The notes beneath the pieces were generated by a model. That model was not told the DNA's origin. It did not search any database and saw nothing but the letters and a program-made list of their open reading frames with translations. Source: Sphingobacterium corticibacter (GTDB lineage Bacteria; Bacteroidota; Bacteroidia; Sphingobacteriales; Sphingobacteriaceae). Taken from it: DNA of 64,000 nucleotides. The first letter of the stretch is position 1. Every line of letters begins with the position of its first letter. The stretch is taken from the NCBI RefSeq assembly GCF_003076635.1, contig NZ_QDKG01000001.1, positions 434,001 to 498,000 on the forward strand. Reading direction: 5' to 3'. A program made the translations under genes and the position numbers. This document shows positions 17,579 through 26,654 of the stretch, piece after piece.

Positions 17579-18453
17579 TGGGTTCTATAATTGAAACTAT
17601 CGGCAACACACCCCTTGTTGAAATTACCTCATTTCACAGCAATCCCCGTGTGCACATCTATGCGAAGATGGAGGGCAATAATCCTGCGGGATCGGTAAAA
17701 GATCGAGCTGCACTCAATATGATCCGTTCCGCTTTGGAGCGTGGTGATATTTCTGAAAATACGACTTTAATAGAGGCGACCAGTGGCAATACTGGAATTG
17801 CCCTCGCCATGATCGCGAGTATGTACAAAGTACCTATCGAATTGGTCATGCCTTCTACGTCTACTCGAGAGCGTGTCTTGACTATGGAAGCATTTGGGGC
17901 GAAAGTAACTTTGCTGGATTCTATGGAAACTAGCCGCGATTATGCGGAAGAAAAAGCGGAGAAGGATGGGTATTTCCTGCTCAACCAATTTGCAAATCCA
18001 GACAATTATAAAGCCCACTACAAAACTACAGGGCCTGAGATATGGAAAGATACGGACGGGCAGATTACACATTTTGTAAGTGCCATGGGCACTACAGGTA
18101 CTATTATGGGCTGTTCACGATTTTTCAAGGAGAAAAATCCAGACATTCAAATTGTGGGTTGCCAACCTACGGATGGGTCATCCATACCAGGAATTCGCCG
18201 TTGGCCAAAAGAATATTTACCGAAGATTTTCGATGCATCTCGCGTCGACCGCGTCATAGACATTGATCAAGTGGATGCTACACAGCGTACACGTGAATTG
18301 GTCGCACAAGAAGGTATCTTTGTCGGTATGAGTACGGGCGGTGCATTTCATGCCGCATTGCAGGTTGCCCAAGAGATAGAACGTGGTACAATTGTATTTA
18401 TAGCCTGCGATCGAGGTGATCGCTACCTCAGTTCCGATCTTTTTACATCATAA
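17578..18453 (+). CDS. cysM: Cysteine synthase, CysM type
   Basis: PLP enzyme that makes cysteine from O-acetylserine and sulfide (CysM can also use thiosulfate). 291 residues. The PLP lysine is Lys41 in NPAGSVKDRAA, the substrate loop is EATSGNTGIAL, and the PLP-phosphate loop is SAMGTTGTIMG. GIRRWPKEYLP near 210 is a hallmark of the CysM branch rather than CysK. It overlaps the serine acetyltransferase stop by one base and ends at a bidirectional terminator, making a tight two-gene cysteine operon. Confidence 0.95.
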   Translation: MGSIIETIGNTPLVEITSFHSNPRVHIYAKMEGNNPAGSVKDRAALNMIRSALERGDISENTTLIEATSGNTGIALAMIASMYKVPIELVMPSTSTRERVLTMEAFGAKVTLLDSMETSRDYAEEKAEKDGYFLLNQFANPDNYKAHYKTTGPEIWKDTDGQITHFVSAMGTTGTIMGCSRFFKEKNPDIQIVGCQPTDGSSIPGIRRWPKEYLPKIFDASRVDRVIDIDQVDATQRTRELVAQEGIFVGMSTGGAFHAALQVAQEIERGTIVFIACDRGDRYLSSDLFTS

Positions 18454-18476
18454 AAAAGAGCTTTAAGCTCTTTTTT
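18453..18476. terminator. Bidirectional terminator after cysM
   Basis: AAAAAAGAGCTT / AAGCTCTTTTTT, nearly perfect. The stop codon of the convergent minus-strand gene at 18475-18477 overlaps its T run. Confidence 0.85.
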
Positions 18477-19167
18477 ATTCAGTTTCTTTGGACCAGATCT
18501 CGTGAATATCATCTCCTTTGGAACTCATTCCCGTATGATGCCATTTACCATCCTTGATTTCCCCATCAAACTGTAGCGAAGAACCAACTCTTGTATTATC
18601 GCGGGAGAAGAAAAGAAGATGTTCTGAATACTTGTTGTTTTTGAACGAATATTGACCACCACCGGTACCGTAAAATCCGTGTTGAGCAGGGTTGATCGCA
18701 ATCCATTGAAAGTGACCATCTACTAGTAGTTTGATCGTTTTTCGATCACCTCGTGGCATCGTACTCATTTCGCCGTTCTGCTGCCTTCCAGTTATACGCC
18801 AGAGGCCATCTAGTGCATTCGGTTTATTCGGTTGCTTCACCCAAATGTTGCCGGAATTGTCTTTTAGATTTTCTCCTTCCCATTTTAAGGGATAGTTCAT
18901 CGTCTTACCAACGGAAGCGGAGTCGATATCATTGTATTCGGTTTGTACGCTGATCGCGTCACCGTTGAATGTAAAAGGTCCGCCCGTCGTGGATAAGTAT
19001 TGTTTATCGGTATAATGGATCATGGAGCTATAGCCATCTACGAATAGCCAAAGTGTATGCGTTTTGTCTGTGTCCATTTTATAGACGCCGTGCAATTGTC
19101 TATTTTGCGCCTGTGTATTTAGCGTATAGATAATTATAAGGCAAAAGCTAAGCAAATATCTTTTCAT
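18475..19167 (-). CDS. Secreted protein with two lipocalin-like repeats, unknown function
   Basis: 230 residues. Type I signal peptide (cleavage near TQAQ, about residue 20). The mature part is two copies of a beta-rich unit. The first (about 25-112) opens LHGVYKMDTDKTHTLWLFVDG and has TGGPFTFNGD and ends NIWVKQ. The second (about 118-228) opens LDGLWRITGRQQNGEM, has LLVDGHFQWIAINP and GGGQYSFKNNKYSEHL, and ends HEIWSKE. The layout resembles lipocalin-like/DUF4488-type periplasmic proteins, but I do not recognise a named family with certainty. It converges on cysM and shares its terminator. Confidence 0.7.
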   Translation of the reverse strand: MKRYLLSFCLIIIYTLNTQAQNRQLHGVYKMDTDKTHTLWLFVDGYSSMIHYTDKQYLSTTGGPFTFNGDAISVQTEYNDIDSASVGKTMNYPLKWEGENLKDNSGNIWVKQPNKPNALDGLWRITGRQQNGEMSTMPRGDRKTIKLLVDGHFQWIAINPAQHGFYGTGGGQYSFKNNKYSEHLLFFSRDNTRVGSSLQFDGEIKDGKWHHTGMSSKGDDIHEIWSKETE

Positions 19168-19359
19168 CTGAATTAGAATTTAGGTGATATATATATGCAA
19201 CAAATCAGCGATTTAAATGTTTGCCCAATACCTCTACGAGGTATTCTAGCATAATCGTGACAGGCAAACGACAGGTGTTTTTAAGTTTTGGCTTATTATT
19301 TGGTCATGCAGGTAAGCGTCGTGATGATAAAAAAGTAGCGTACAATTTAGTTAACCCGA

Positions 19360-21960
19360 ATGATCTTCATACAAGATAATCAAACACAATATATAGCGCA
19401 TCCTGCTATTGGCGAAAAAGCGAAGGAACTCTTTAAACTGAGGCAATTTGATGTGAACATACCCCGATGGGTTGTGCTTCCTGCCGATTTTATGGCCGAA
19501 GCGTTTAAAAATCTTACCTCCCTTGCTAATACGGGAGATCTTCTCCGTGCTATAGATCAGTACGTGTTTCCAGCATCTGTAGAGGCAGAGCTGGGATTGT
19601 TATTTCCAGATGATCTTCACCTTGCGGTGCGCCCTTCGCCTTGGATAGATCCAGGACACGAAGATGCTTTTGACGAACAGTACGCCAGTTTTATGATTGT
19701 ACCACGTACGCAGGTCTTGCATAAGATAAAAGCGGTTTGGCGATCGATATTTTCAGATGAGGTGTTAGCATATCGCGCAACGCATCGTTTGAGTCCAAAT
19801 TTGGGAATCGCCGTGATTATTCAAGAGGTGGTGCATGCAAAATCTTCAGGTGTAGCTTATGCCATACATCCTACACGCGGCAGTCGGAAAGAAAAATTTA
19901 TTTCGGGCATCTTTGGACTGGGAGGATCTGCTGAAAATGTAGAAGCAGATGCCTATACCATGAGTGCAGGAGGTATAGATCGTCAAATTGCCCGCAAAAG
20001 AGAGCAATTAGTTGTTCGGCAAAACAGTGAAGTAGTCACGGAAGAAGTTTTACGGATACATCAGCATGATCAGGCTGTTGCAGATGAGCATCTACTTACT
20101 ATATCCAAGCTATTAGATGATTTGCGTACGCAAAATCAGCAATTCTATCAGTTGCAATTTGCACTACAAGATGATAAAATACAGATTATACAAGCGCAAC
20201 CCATTTGGCGATTAGATCAATTGCCAGATACGTCTGGCGAGTATAATCTTTGGGATAACTCCCATTTTGCGGACGAATATTCAGGTGTAATTACCCCTTT
20301 GATATATTCTTGCATCAGAACCTATTCTGAAGCGGATCAAAAGATTCGAGCGGCATTTTTTGGCGCTTCGAAGGCCTTAATGAAACGTTATAGAGATATT
20401 TTTTCAAATACACTAGGATTACTTCATGGTCGGCTGTATAGCAATTTGCGCGTAAAACAAACGTTGGACGCGATGCTGCCAGAGAATCGAGTTGATGTGC
20501 ATTTTCTGCCACAAAGAAATCTTACCACATACCAATTCGACACTACAGAAGTATATCGCGGTTCTACCAATGAAGCTTGGCGGAGTATGTTTTTTTTGAC
20601 AGGCAAGCTGTTTAATCGGTATCGTGCGCTTAATCAAAAGGGAAATGAGTTTAGGAAGTACAGTGAAAAGGCACTTCGCAAATTTTACCATCTAGATTGG
20701 CAAACGAAAAACCCACAAGAACTCATGCAAATGTACCTTCAGCTGGAGCGAACGTTGCTCGCTGACTGGGATATACCGTTTCAGGCTGATTTCTTTTTTA
20801 ACGTACATCTAGAGTGGTTAAAAAAGCAAACATTGCCCTTTCAGGATAGTGCCAAAAGCTATTTAGCGACTGACTTATTATTGGATACCACCTCTTTGGA
20901 TGCTATTCATCCATTACAGCGTCGAATAGAAATTACGCGAAAAATTCAAGCCTCTACATTACTCAAAGAGCTGTTCGAATCCGAAGGTCAGAAGCAGATT
21001 TGGCATTTTATTCAGCACGATAATCGCGAAGAGACTCTTGTGTTGCGCCATATTATAAACGATTACATACTGGAGAATGATGCTCATTGTGAAATCTTGC
21101 GATACTCGTCCGAAAATCGGATCGAACATGAGCCTCTCAAACTTATAGGGGTACTGCAAAGTTACTTACATCGTCATATTAGTGAGCTTGATCATGCTAA
21201 ACAAGTAGAGTCTGAGATCAGAGCTTCTGCCGAAGATCTGATGAATCAAAATTTTAAGCGGAGTCCACTCAAACGATGGTGGTATCAAAAAATATTGCGC
21301 AATAGTCGAGAAATGCTTCGTATGAAGGAAAATTTTCAGTACGATCACCAACGTTTGTGGGGTGTTGTTCGTCGTCTATTTGCGGCAATTGGGCGCAGAT
21401 TCGTAGAAGAGGGGATTTTGGAGTTTGAAGGTGATATTCATTTTTTAAGTAAGGAAGAAGTTTTCGCATTTATTGAAGGGCAGAGTATCACCGCCGATCT
21501 AAATGCCTTAGTAGGTCTTCGAAAAGAAGAATACGAGAGGTTTCAAGCGATGCCACAATTGGCGACACAGATCGCCACATATGGTGTTCCGTACAGGAAT
21601 ACGGATATTTTTGCGGTTTCGAACAGCTTAGAGCAACAAGAAAAGTGGAAAGGTGTAACTTCTTGTCCGGGTAAGACAAAAGGTGTAGCGCGTATTTTTA
21701 ATGGTCAGCAATCTTTTGCAATAGAAGATGGGGAAATTATAGTAGCCCGATGTGCAAATTTAGATATCGAATCAAGAATTGCTAACGCCTCGGCTTTATT
21801 GTTAGAGCGAGGATCTGTCTGGAATCCAATTTGCGTTTTGGCGCGACAAATGAATGTGCCCACAATCGTAAACGTTAAAGGTTTATTAGAAGGTCTGCAA
21901 GATGGCGACCTTATAGAGGTAGATGCAGTACTGGGAGAAGTTCGAAAGATAGAAAAATAG
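19360..21960 (+). CDS. PEP synthase / rifampin phosphotransferase-like protein lacking the catalytic histidine
   Basis: 866 residues with the three-part plan of PEP-synthase-like enzymes. The N-terminal ATP-grasp domain is about 1-290 (LAVRPSPWIDPGHED, VWRSIFSDEVLAYRATHRLS, AVIIQEVVHAKSSGVAYAIHP). A long central helical part has an LWDNSHFADEYSGVITPLIYS entry (about 300-750). The C-terminal swivelling domain is about 765-866 (SCPGKTKGVARIF). In active enzymes the last domain has GGxxSHAAIVAR; here it reads RGSVWNPICVLAR, with Pro823 where the phosphohistidine should be and no other His nearby. It may be a scaffold, or use ATP without the usual phospho-relay. Stands alone with its own terminator. 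Confidence 0.8.
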   Translation: MIFIQDNQTQYIAHPAIGEKAKELFKLRQFDVNIPRWVVLPADFMAEAFKNLTSLANTGDLLRAIDQYVFPASVEAELGLLFPDDLHLAVRPSPWIDPGHEDAFDEQYASFMIVPRTQVLHKIKAVWRSIFSDEVLAYRATHRLSPNLGIAVIIQEVVHAKSSGVAYAIHPTRGSRKEKFISGIFGLGGSAENVEADAYTMSAGGIDRQIARKREQLVVRQNSEVVTEEVLRIHQHDQAVADEHLLTISKLLDDLRTQNQQFYQLQFALQDDKIQIIQAQPIWRLDQLPDTSGEYNLWDNSHFADEYSGVITPLIYSCIRTYSEADQKIRAAFFGASKALMKRYRDIFSNTLGLLHGRLYSNLRVKQTLDAMLPENRVDVHFLPQRNLTTYQFDTTEVYRGSTNEAWRSMFFLTGKLFNRYRALNQKGNEFRKYSEKALRKFYHLDWQTKNPQELMQMYLQLERTLLADWDIPFQADFFFNVHLEWLKKQTLPFQDSAKSYLATDLLLDTTSLDAIHPLQRRIEITRKIQASTLLKELFESEGQKQIWHFIQHDNREETLVLRHIINDYILENDAHCEILRYSSENRIEHEPLKLIGVLQSYLHRHISELDHAKQVESEIRASAEDLMNQNFKRSPLKRWWYQKILRNSREMLRMKENFQYDHQRLWGVVRRLFAAIGRRFVEEGILEFEGDIHFLSKEEVFAFIEGQSITADLNALVGLRKEEYERFQAMPQLATQIATYGVPYRNTDIFAVSNSLEQQEKWKGVTSCPGKTKGVARIFNGQQSFAIEDGEIIVARCANLDIESRIANASALLLERGSVWNPICVLARQMNVPTIVNVKGLLEGLQDGDLIEVDAVLGEVRKIEK

Positions 21961-21977
21961 TATATATACCTCGAATG

Positions 21978-22007
21978 AAGAAGGCCTATTTTTTAATAGG
22001 CCTTCTT
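21978..22007. terminator. Bidirectional terminator between the PEP-synthase-like gene and the YihY gene
   Basis: Perfect 13-bp stem AAGAAGGCCTATT / AATAGGCCTTCTT with a 4-base T loop, flanked by A and T runs on the two strands. Confidence 0.85.
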
Positions 22008-22011
22008 ACGT

Positions 22012-22977
22012 TTACTCGTTATCTTGCTTGTCAATCTTTTCTCTTTTTCCAGTGTTAGGATCGTACTCATATTCCGTCTGCTCAATCACCACGGCATAGG
22101 AAGATGGTTGGATGCCATGACCATATCGGATCGCATATCTTTTGGTAAACTCCGCTCCAAAGAAGATGATAGCAGAGGTATAATACACCCAACTTAATAA
22201 GATAATAATGGATCCAGCTGCCCCGAAAGCACTAGCAGTCGCATTATTGGAGAGATACATGGAGATGCCCCATTTCCCTAACATAAAGAGCAGTGCCGTG
22301 AAAATGGCACCTCCTAAAATATCTTTAAAGCGTACTTTGGCATCGGGTAACACCGAAAATATAAAGCCGAATAAGGTGCTGATTACGACAAAGGTTACTG
22401 CGGTATTGACCCAGTCGATTAAGTCAATATTTATCCAAGAAAAGGTATTTCCAATTTCTGTCGATAATAATCCAATAATACTACTGAGGATTAGCGAGGC
22501 CATTAAAAGAAATGCTAATCCTAAAATCATGGAAAAGGATAGTAAGCGATTGATGATCATTTTCAACCAGCCTTTTTTAGGTTTTGGTTTTACATTCCAA
22601 ATCGTGTTTATCGATTGCTGTATGTTCACAAATATCGTCGTGGACGTAAAGATTAATGTTCCGATACCGATTATAAATCCGATGTTGGATTTAGAATCAG
22701 AAGATATCTTTTGGATAGCCGATTCGAGCATCACCGCGATATCCTGGCCAAATAGCGCAGTGAGTTCTTCCATCACTTCGTTTTGCGCACCATCGTTACC
22801 ACCAATCTGATTTCCATAAAAGAAACCAAGGGTCCAGATGAGGATCATAACCAGTGGGCCAATTGAAAATACTGTATAGTACGATAAAGCGGCACTCATC
22901 TTTAAACAATCGTGCTCCATGAAGCCCATTCCGGCATCATACACTAACCTAAAATATTCTTTAATCTTCTGCAACAT
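22012..22977 (-). CDS. YihY/BrkB-family inner-membrane protein
   Basis: 321 residues with about six transmembrane helices. Signature segments are MSAALSYYTVFSIGPLVMILIW (about 26-47), INTIWNVKPKPKKGW (about 120-134), and the C-terminal half ILGGAIFTALLFMLGKWGISMYLS with SIIILLSWVYYTSAIIFFGAEFTK. The family was once annotated as ribonuclease BN; that assignment was shown to be wrong, and its function in bacteria is not settled. A charged cytoplasmic tail ends KIDKQDNE. It lies 58 bases downstream of the acyl-CoA ligase gene on the same strand and is probably co-transcribed. Confidence 0.9.
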   Translation of the reverse strand: MLQKIKEYFRLVYDAGMGFMEHDCLKMSAALSYYTVFSIGPLVMILIWTLGFFYGNQIGGNDGAQNEVMEELTALFGQDIAVMLESAIQKISSDSKSNIGFIIGIGTLIFTSTTIFVNIQQSINTIWNVKPKPKKGWLKMIINRLLSFSMILGLAFLLMASLILSSIIGLLSTEIGNTFSWINIDLIDWVNTAVTFVVISTLFGFIFSVLPDAKVRFKDILGGAIFTALLFMLGKWGISMYLSNNATASAFGAAGSIIILLSWVYYTSAIIFFGAEFTKRYAIRYGHGIQPSSYAVVIEQTEYEYDPNTGKREKIDKQDNE

Positions 22978-23035
22978 AGACCTGAAAATGAATTTATATA
23001 TTATTCAAGGTATCCGGTATAGAGGTATACAGCAA

Positions 23036-24802
23036 CTATTCTTCTTCAGCGTAGATTTCGTCTACCGCTTTTTGGAATTTCTCCAAGATCACTTTGCGTC
23101 TTAAGCTTAATTTCGGTGTAAGCTCGCCATTGTCGATGGTCCACTCTTCTGGGAGTAATACGAATTTCTTTACTTTTTCCCATTTACCAAATTTCGTCAT
23201 AGCGTTATCTACGATTTGATCGTATTTTTCAAGAACTTCCTTTTGGGCGATTAATTCTTCTCGCGATGAGAAAGAAATATTCTTACGTTCGGCCCATTTT
23301 TCAAGGTCTTCAAAATTTGGAACTATTAATGCACTTGGAAAGCGTCTGTTTTCCCCAATAACCATTACCTGACCAATAAACGGAGATTCCATTAATTTGT
23401 TTTCCAAAACTTGAGGAGCTACATATTTTCCACCCGCTGTCTTAAACATCTCTTTCTTACGATCTGTAATTCGCAGGAAACCGTCGGCAGTTAGTTCCCC
23501 AATATCTCCGGTATGGAAATAACCATGCTCGTCAAAAACTTCGGCAGTGGCTTTATCATTTTTATAGTATCCTTTTGAAATACTAGGGCCTTTCACTAAG
23601 ATCTCGCCATCTTCAGCGATCTTAACGTCAAGATTTCCTAAAACCTTTCCTACAGAACCAAACTTAACGCCTGTATCTTTCGTAGAATTTACAGAGATCA
23701 CTGGTGACGTTTCTGTTAATCCATATCCCTCTAGCACGCGAATATCAGCTGCCCAAAATACACGAGCTAACCTTTCCTGCAATGCCGCACCACCTGATAT
23801 GATGAAGCGTACTTCGCCACCAAGAGCATCTCTCCACTTTGAAAATATCAGTTTGCGTGCAATACCGAGCCTAAAATTGTACCACGCCGAATTTTTGGTT
23901 GGTTCTTGGTATTTGTGTCCCAAATCCAAAGCCCAAAAGAATAGCGCTTTCTTTATGCCAGTAAGGCTTTTTCCTTTTGCGACGATCTTATCATATACTT
24001 TTTCAAGCACACGTGGCACGGTCGTAAAGAATTGCGGTTTGACTTCATTGATATCTACAACGATGTTGTCCAAACTCTCGGCATACCATATTTGAATACC
24101 ACGCGAGAAATATAAATATACCACCATACGCTCAAAAATATGAGATAGTGGCAGGAAACTAATCGATTTCTCACACCCATCAGGCACGAGGTGCTGACAT
24201 CCGTGCACATTACTTAGAATGTTTTTGTGCGAAAGATATACACCTTTAGGCGTACCTGTAGTACCAGAAGTATAGATCAGTGTCAATAAATCCTCCTCAT
24301 CAACAGCATCATTAAAGGGCTTTAAGTCTATGTCTTGCGCTTTACCAATAGCAATCAGATCTTTTAGGCTATTCTGCCCATCTACATCATCAATAGTATA
24401 TATATCGACATCTAAGTTGTTTTCGCTGATAGCATCATTTATTTTGCTGAAAAGCTCATTATTACTGACGAATAGCAGCTTGACTTCTGAATCTTGAATG
24501 ATATAAGCTAAGTCTTTAGAAGATAGTGTTGGATAAAATGGAACGATGGCTGCGCCAATCTGATTGGTTGCAAAATCTATCATGTTCCATTCCGGTCGGT
24601 TGCCGGACATGAGACCAACTCGATCACCTTTTTTTATACCCTTCGCTAATAATCCTTTACTGGTATAGTCCATGTTTTCTACGAACTCAGCCGTAGAGAC
24701 CGTTTTCCAAGAATCTCCTTTTCTGCCGCCCACCATGATTGGCTTTGCGTAGTGATCGCGGTAATAATGTATGATATCAAATATTCTCTTAAAGTCGCTC
24801 AT
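23036..24802 (-). CDS. Long-chain fatty-acid-CoA ligase (AMP-forming)
   Basis: Activates long-chain fatty acids to acyl-CoA through an acyl-adenylate. 588 residues, similar to the FAA1/long-chain group of Bacteroidota. The AMP-binding P-loop is LIYTSGTTGTPKGVYLSH (about 170-188), the adenine motif is GYGLTETSPVIS, the acidic hinge is GYFHTGDIGEL, and the motif containing RITDRKKEMFKTAGGKYV precedes the C-terminal subdomain, which carries the catalytic-lysine region (GELTPKLSLRRKVI). It is the first gene of a minus-strand pair with the YihY gene; upstream is a 180-base AT-rich divergent region shared with the barrel gene at 24985. Confidence 0.92.
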   Translation of the reverse strand: MSDFKRIFDIIHYYRDHYAKPIMVGGRKGDSWKTVSTAEFVENMDYTSKGLLAKGIKKGDRVGLMSGNRPEWNMIDFATNQIGAAIVPFYPTLSSKDLAYIIQDSEVKLLFVSNNELFSKINDAISENNLDVDIYTIDDVDGQNSLKDLIAIGKAQDIDLKPFNDAVDEEDLLTLIYTSGTTGTPKGVYLSHKNILSNVHGCQHLVPDGCEKSISFLPLSHIFERMVVYLYFSRGIQIWYAESLDNIVVDINEVKPQFFTTVPRVLEKVYDKIVAKGKSLTGIKKALFFWALDLGHKYQEPTKNSAWYNFRLGIARKLIFSKWRDALGGEVRFIISGGAALQERLARVFWAADIRVLEGYGLTETSPVISVNSTKDTGVKFGSVGKVLGNLDVKIAEDGEILVKGPSISKGYYKNDKATAEVFDEHGYFHTGDIGELTADGFLRITDRKKEMFKTAGGKYVAPQVLENKLMESPFIGQVMVIGENRRFPSALIVPNFEDLEKWAERKNISFSSREELIAQKEVLEKYDQIVDNAMTKFGKWEKVKKFVLLPEEWTIDNGELTPKLSLRRKVILEKFQKAVDEIYAEEE

Positions 24803-24984
24803 CGTCTTTTGGGGATAAAGTTGTGGTTTATAACAATTTGTGGCTTCAGTATGTTTACTAAGTTAGTGTTTTTTGCTTAAAAAAATTTATTTTAATATCA
24901 GTTAAAAGTGAAATAACGTTAAATTTGCTTTTTGGTATCATAAACATTCGTATAATCGCAAAACAAATACACTAGTAGTATCGC

Positions 24985-25500
24985 ATGAAAGTAAGTACAA
25001 AATTTTTTCTCCTCCTGACCTTTACATTTTTGTTCTCAGCTGGCGCTTATGCCCAACTTAGCTCACAGCATGCCGCAGGTCTACGTTTTGGTAGCGCAAC
25101 CGGCTTTAATTACCGTTACGCACTAAATGACGTCAATGCTATTGAGGGAATTTTGAGTGTACAAAGTAACTCTACATCAAGTCGTTTTCGATTGGTAGGT
25201 TTGTATCAGTATCACCAGCCTATTAATGAAGATTTTAGTTGGTACTGGGGTTATGGTGGTAGTATAGGTTCTTACACTCGAAAAGCATTTCAATCTCAGC
25301 AACCCGACGGCACGATCAATATGCATCCACGTACTTCAGAATTAGCCTTAAGCGTAGATGGTATTGCTGGTGTTGAATATAATATTCCTACAACGCCTAT
25401 TGCGGTTTCATTGGATGTAAAACCCTATTTTGATTTCTTACAATCGTCAAGTTTTCGTATTATAGATACCTTTGGGTTTTCGGTTCGCTACCAGTTCTAA
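24985..25500 (+). CDS. Small secreted beta-barrel protein
   Basis: 171 residues. Signal peptide MKVSTKFFLLLTFTFLFSAG-AYA, then a compact barrel with Gly/aromatic strands (AAGLRFGSATGFNYRYAL, RLVGLYQYHQP, FSWYWGYGGSIGSYTRKA) and an aromatic C-terminus (GFSVRYQF) suited to outer-membrane insertion. No specific function is recognised. A 41-base gap without a terminator separates it from the lactonase gene, so a two-gene transcript is possible. Confidence 0.72.
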   Translation: MKVSTKFFLLLTFTFLFSAGAYAQLSSQHAAGLRFGSATGFNYRYALNDVNAIEGILSVQSNSTSSRFRLVGLYQYHQPINEDFSWYWGYGGSIGSYTRKAFQSQQPDGTINMHPRTSELALSVDGIAGVEYNIPTTPIAVSLDVKPYFDFLQSSSFRIIDTFGFSVRYQF

Positions 25501-25541
25501 TCTACGATCCGATTTATTGATTCATCACCATCTTGAATAGC

Positions 25542-26654
25542 ATGAATAAATTTGCATTTTTATGTATGCTCGTTTTATCTATTACCCTTAGTACAGGTCG
25601 AAGTAATGCTCAATCTTACGATATGTTTGTGGGCACGTACACCAATGGGACGGGTAGTAAGGGGATTTATCGTTTTAATTTTGATGCCGCTACGGGAGAC
25701 GTGAGACCAGTATCCGTCATTGAGTCACCGAATCCATCTTTCTTGGCTAAATATGAAAATCGACTTTTGGCGGTCAATGAAGGAGAAGGTGAGCAAGCTA
25801 CGTTATCGCTTTTTGATATTGAAACGGCTAATGTGAAACTGATCGATAAATCGACCACGTTAGGAGATCATCCTTGCCATGTAGCTTTTGATGCCGCTGG
25901 CAATGTGGCGCTGGTATCCAACTATTCGGGCGGATCGCTTGCGCTGTTTAGTCTGACCGATAATCGTACCAAGTTGATTTTACACGATCTGTTAGAATAT
26001 GAGGGGAGCGGTCCCAATCCAGATCGCCAAGAAAAAGCCCATATTCATTCTGCATTTTTTAACGAAGGCTTGGCTTACGTATCTGATTTAGGCAATGATC
26101 AAATCCATGCCTATAGTTTGAGTCACGATGGTACAGATTTGAGAAATGGCGCATTGACATTAAATGAGCAGACCGTTATTCATACCATCAAAGGCGGCGG
26201 TGCTCGGCATTTGACATTTAGTGCCGATGGGCAGATTTTATATAGTCTGCAAGAGTTGACGGGCCAGATTGCCGTTTTTCGCAATGAAAATAATGAATGG
26301 CTACTGAAACAGATTGTCACGTTGTATGGTGATGGCTTTGAAGGAAAGCAGGGTGGAGCAGATGTGAAAATATCACCTGATGGCGGAAGTTTGTATGCGA
26401 CAAACAGAGGCGATGCGAACTTGATTGTGCATTATACCGTATTGCCAAATGGTCTGTTAGAATGGCAAAACAAGTACAGTGTGCAGGGGGCAAATCCCCG
26501 AAATTTTGCTATTACGCCTGATGGCGGATACGTATTGGTCGCTAATCAAGATACGAACCGAATTGTAGTATTCAAACGTGATCAATATACGGGAGATTTA
26601 GAAGATACGGGCAAGCGCATTGAAGTGCCTGCACCGGTGTGTATCTTATTTTAA
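25542..26654 (+). CDS. Secreted lactonase-family seven-bladed beta-propeller (6-phosphogluconolactonase-like)
   Basis: 370 residues. Signal peptide (MNKFAFLCMLVLSITLS... about 1-22) followed by a lactonase propeller: MFVGTYTNGTGSKGIYRFNFD at the first blade, DHPCHVAFDAAGNVALVSNYSGGS, AHIHSAFFNEGLAYVSDLGND, GGGARHLTFSADGQ and ANPRNFAITPDGGYVLVANQ. The phrases HPCH, NYSGG and GPRHxxF-like are family hallmarks. The Pgl-type reaction is hydrolysis of 6-phosphogluconolactone, but secreted members may act on other lactones. The ATG at 25542 is preferred to a TTG three codons earlier. Its stop shares the TTAA at 26651-26654 with the convergent GNAT gene. Confidence 0.88.
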   Translation: MNKFAFLCMLVLSITLSTGRSNAQSYDMFVGTYTNGTGSKGIYRFNFDAATGDVRPVSVIESPNPSFLAKYENRLLAVNEGEGEQATLSLFDIETANVKLIDKSTTLGDHPCHVAFDAAGNVALVSNYSGGSLALFSLTDNRTKLILHDLLEYEGSGPNPDRQEKAHIHSAFFNEGLAYVSDLGNDQIHAYSLSHDGTDLRNGALTLNEQTVIHTIKGGGARHLTFSADGQILYSLQELTGQIAVFRNENNEWLLKQIVTLYGDGFEGKQGGADVKISPDGGSLYATNRGDANLIVHYTVLPNGLLEWQNKYSVQGANPRNFAITPDGGYVLVANQDTNRIVVFKRDQYTGDLEDTGKRIEVPAPVCILF

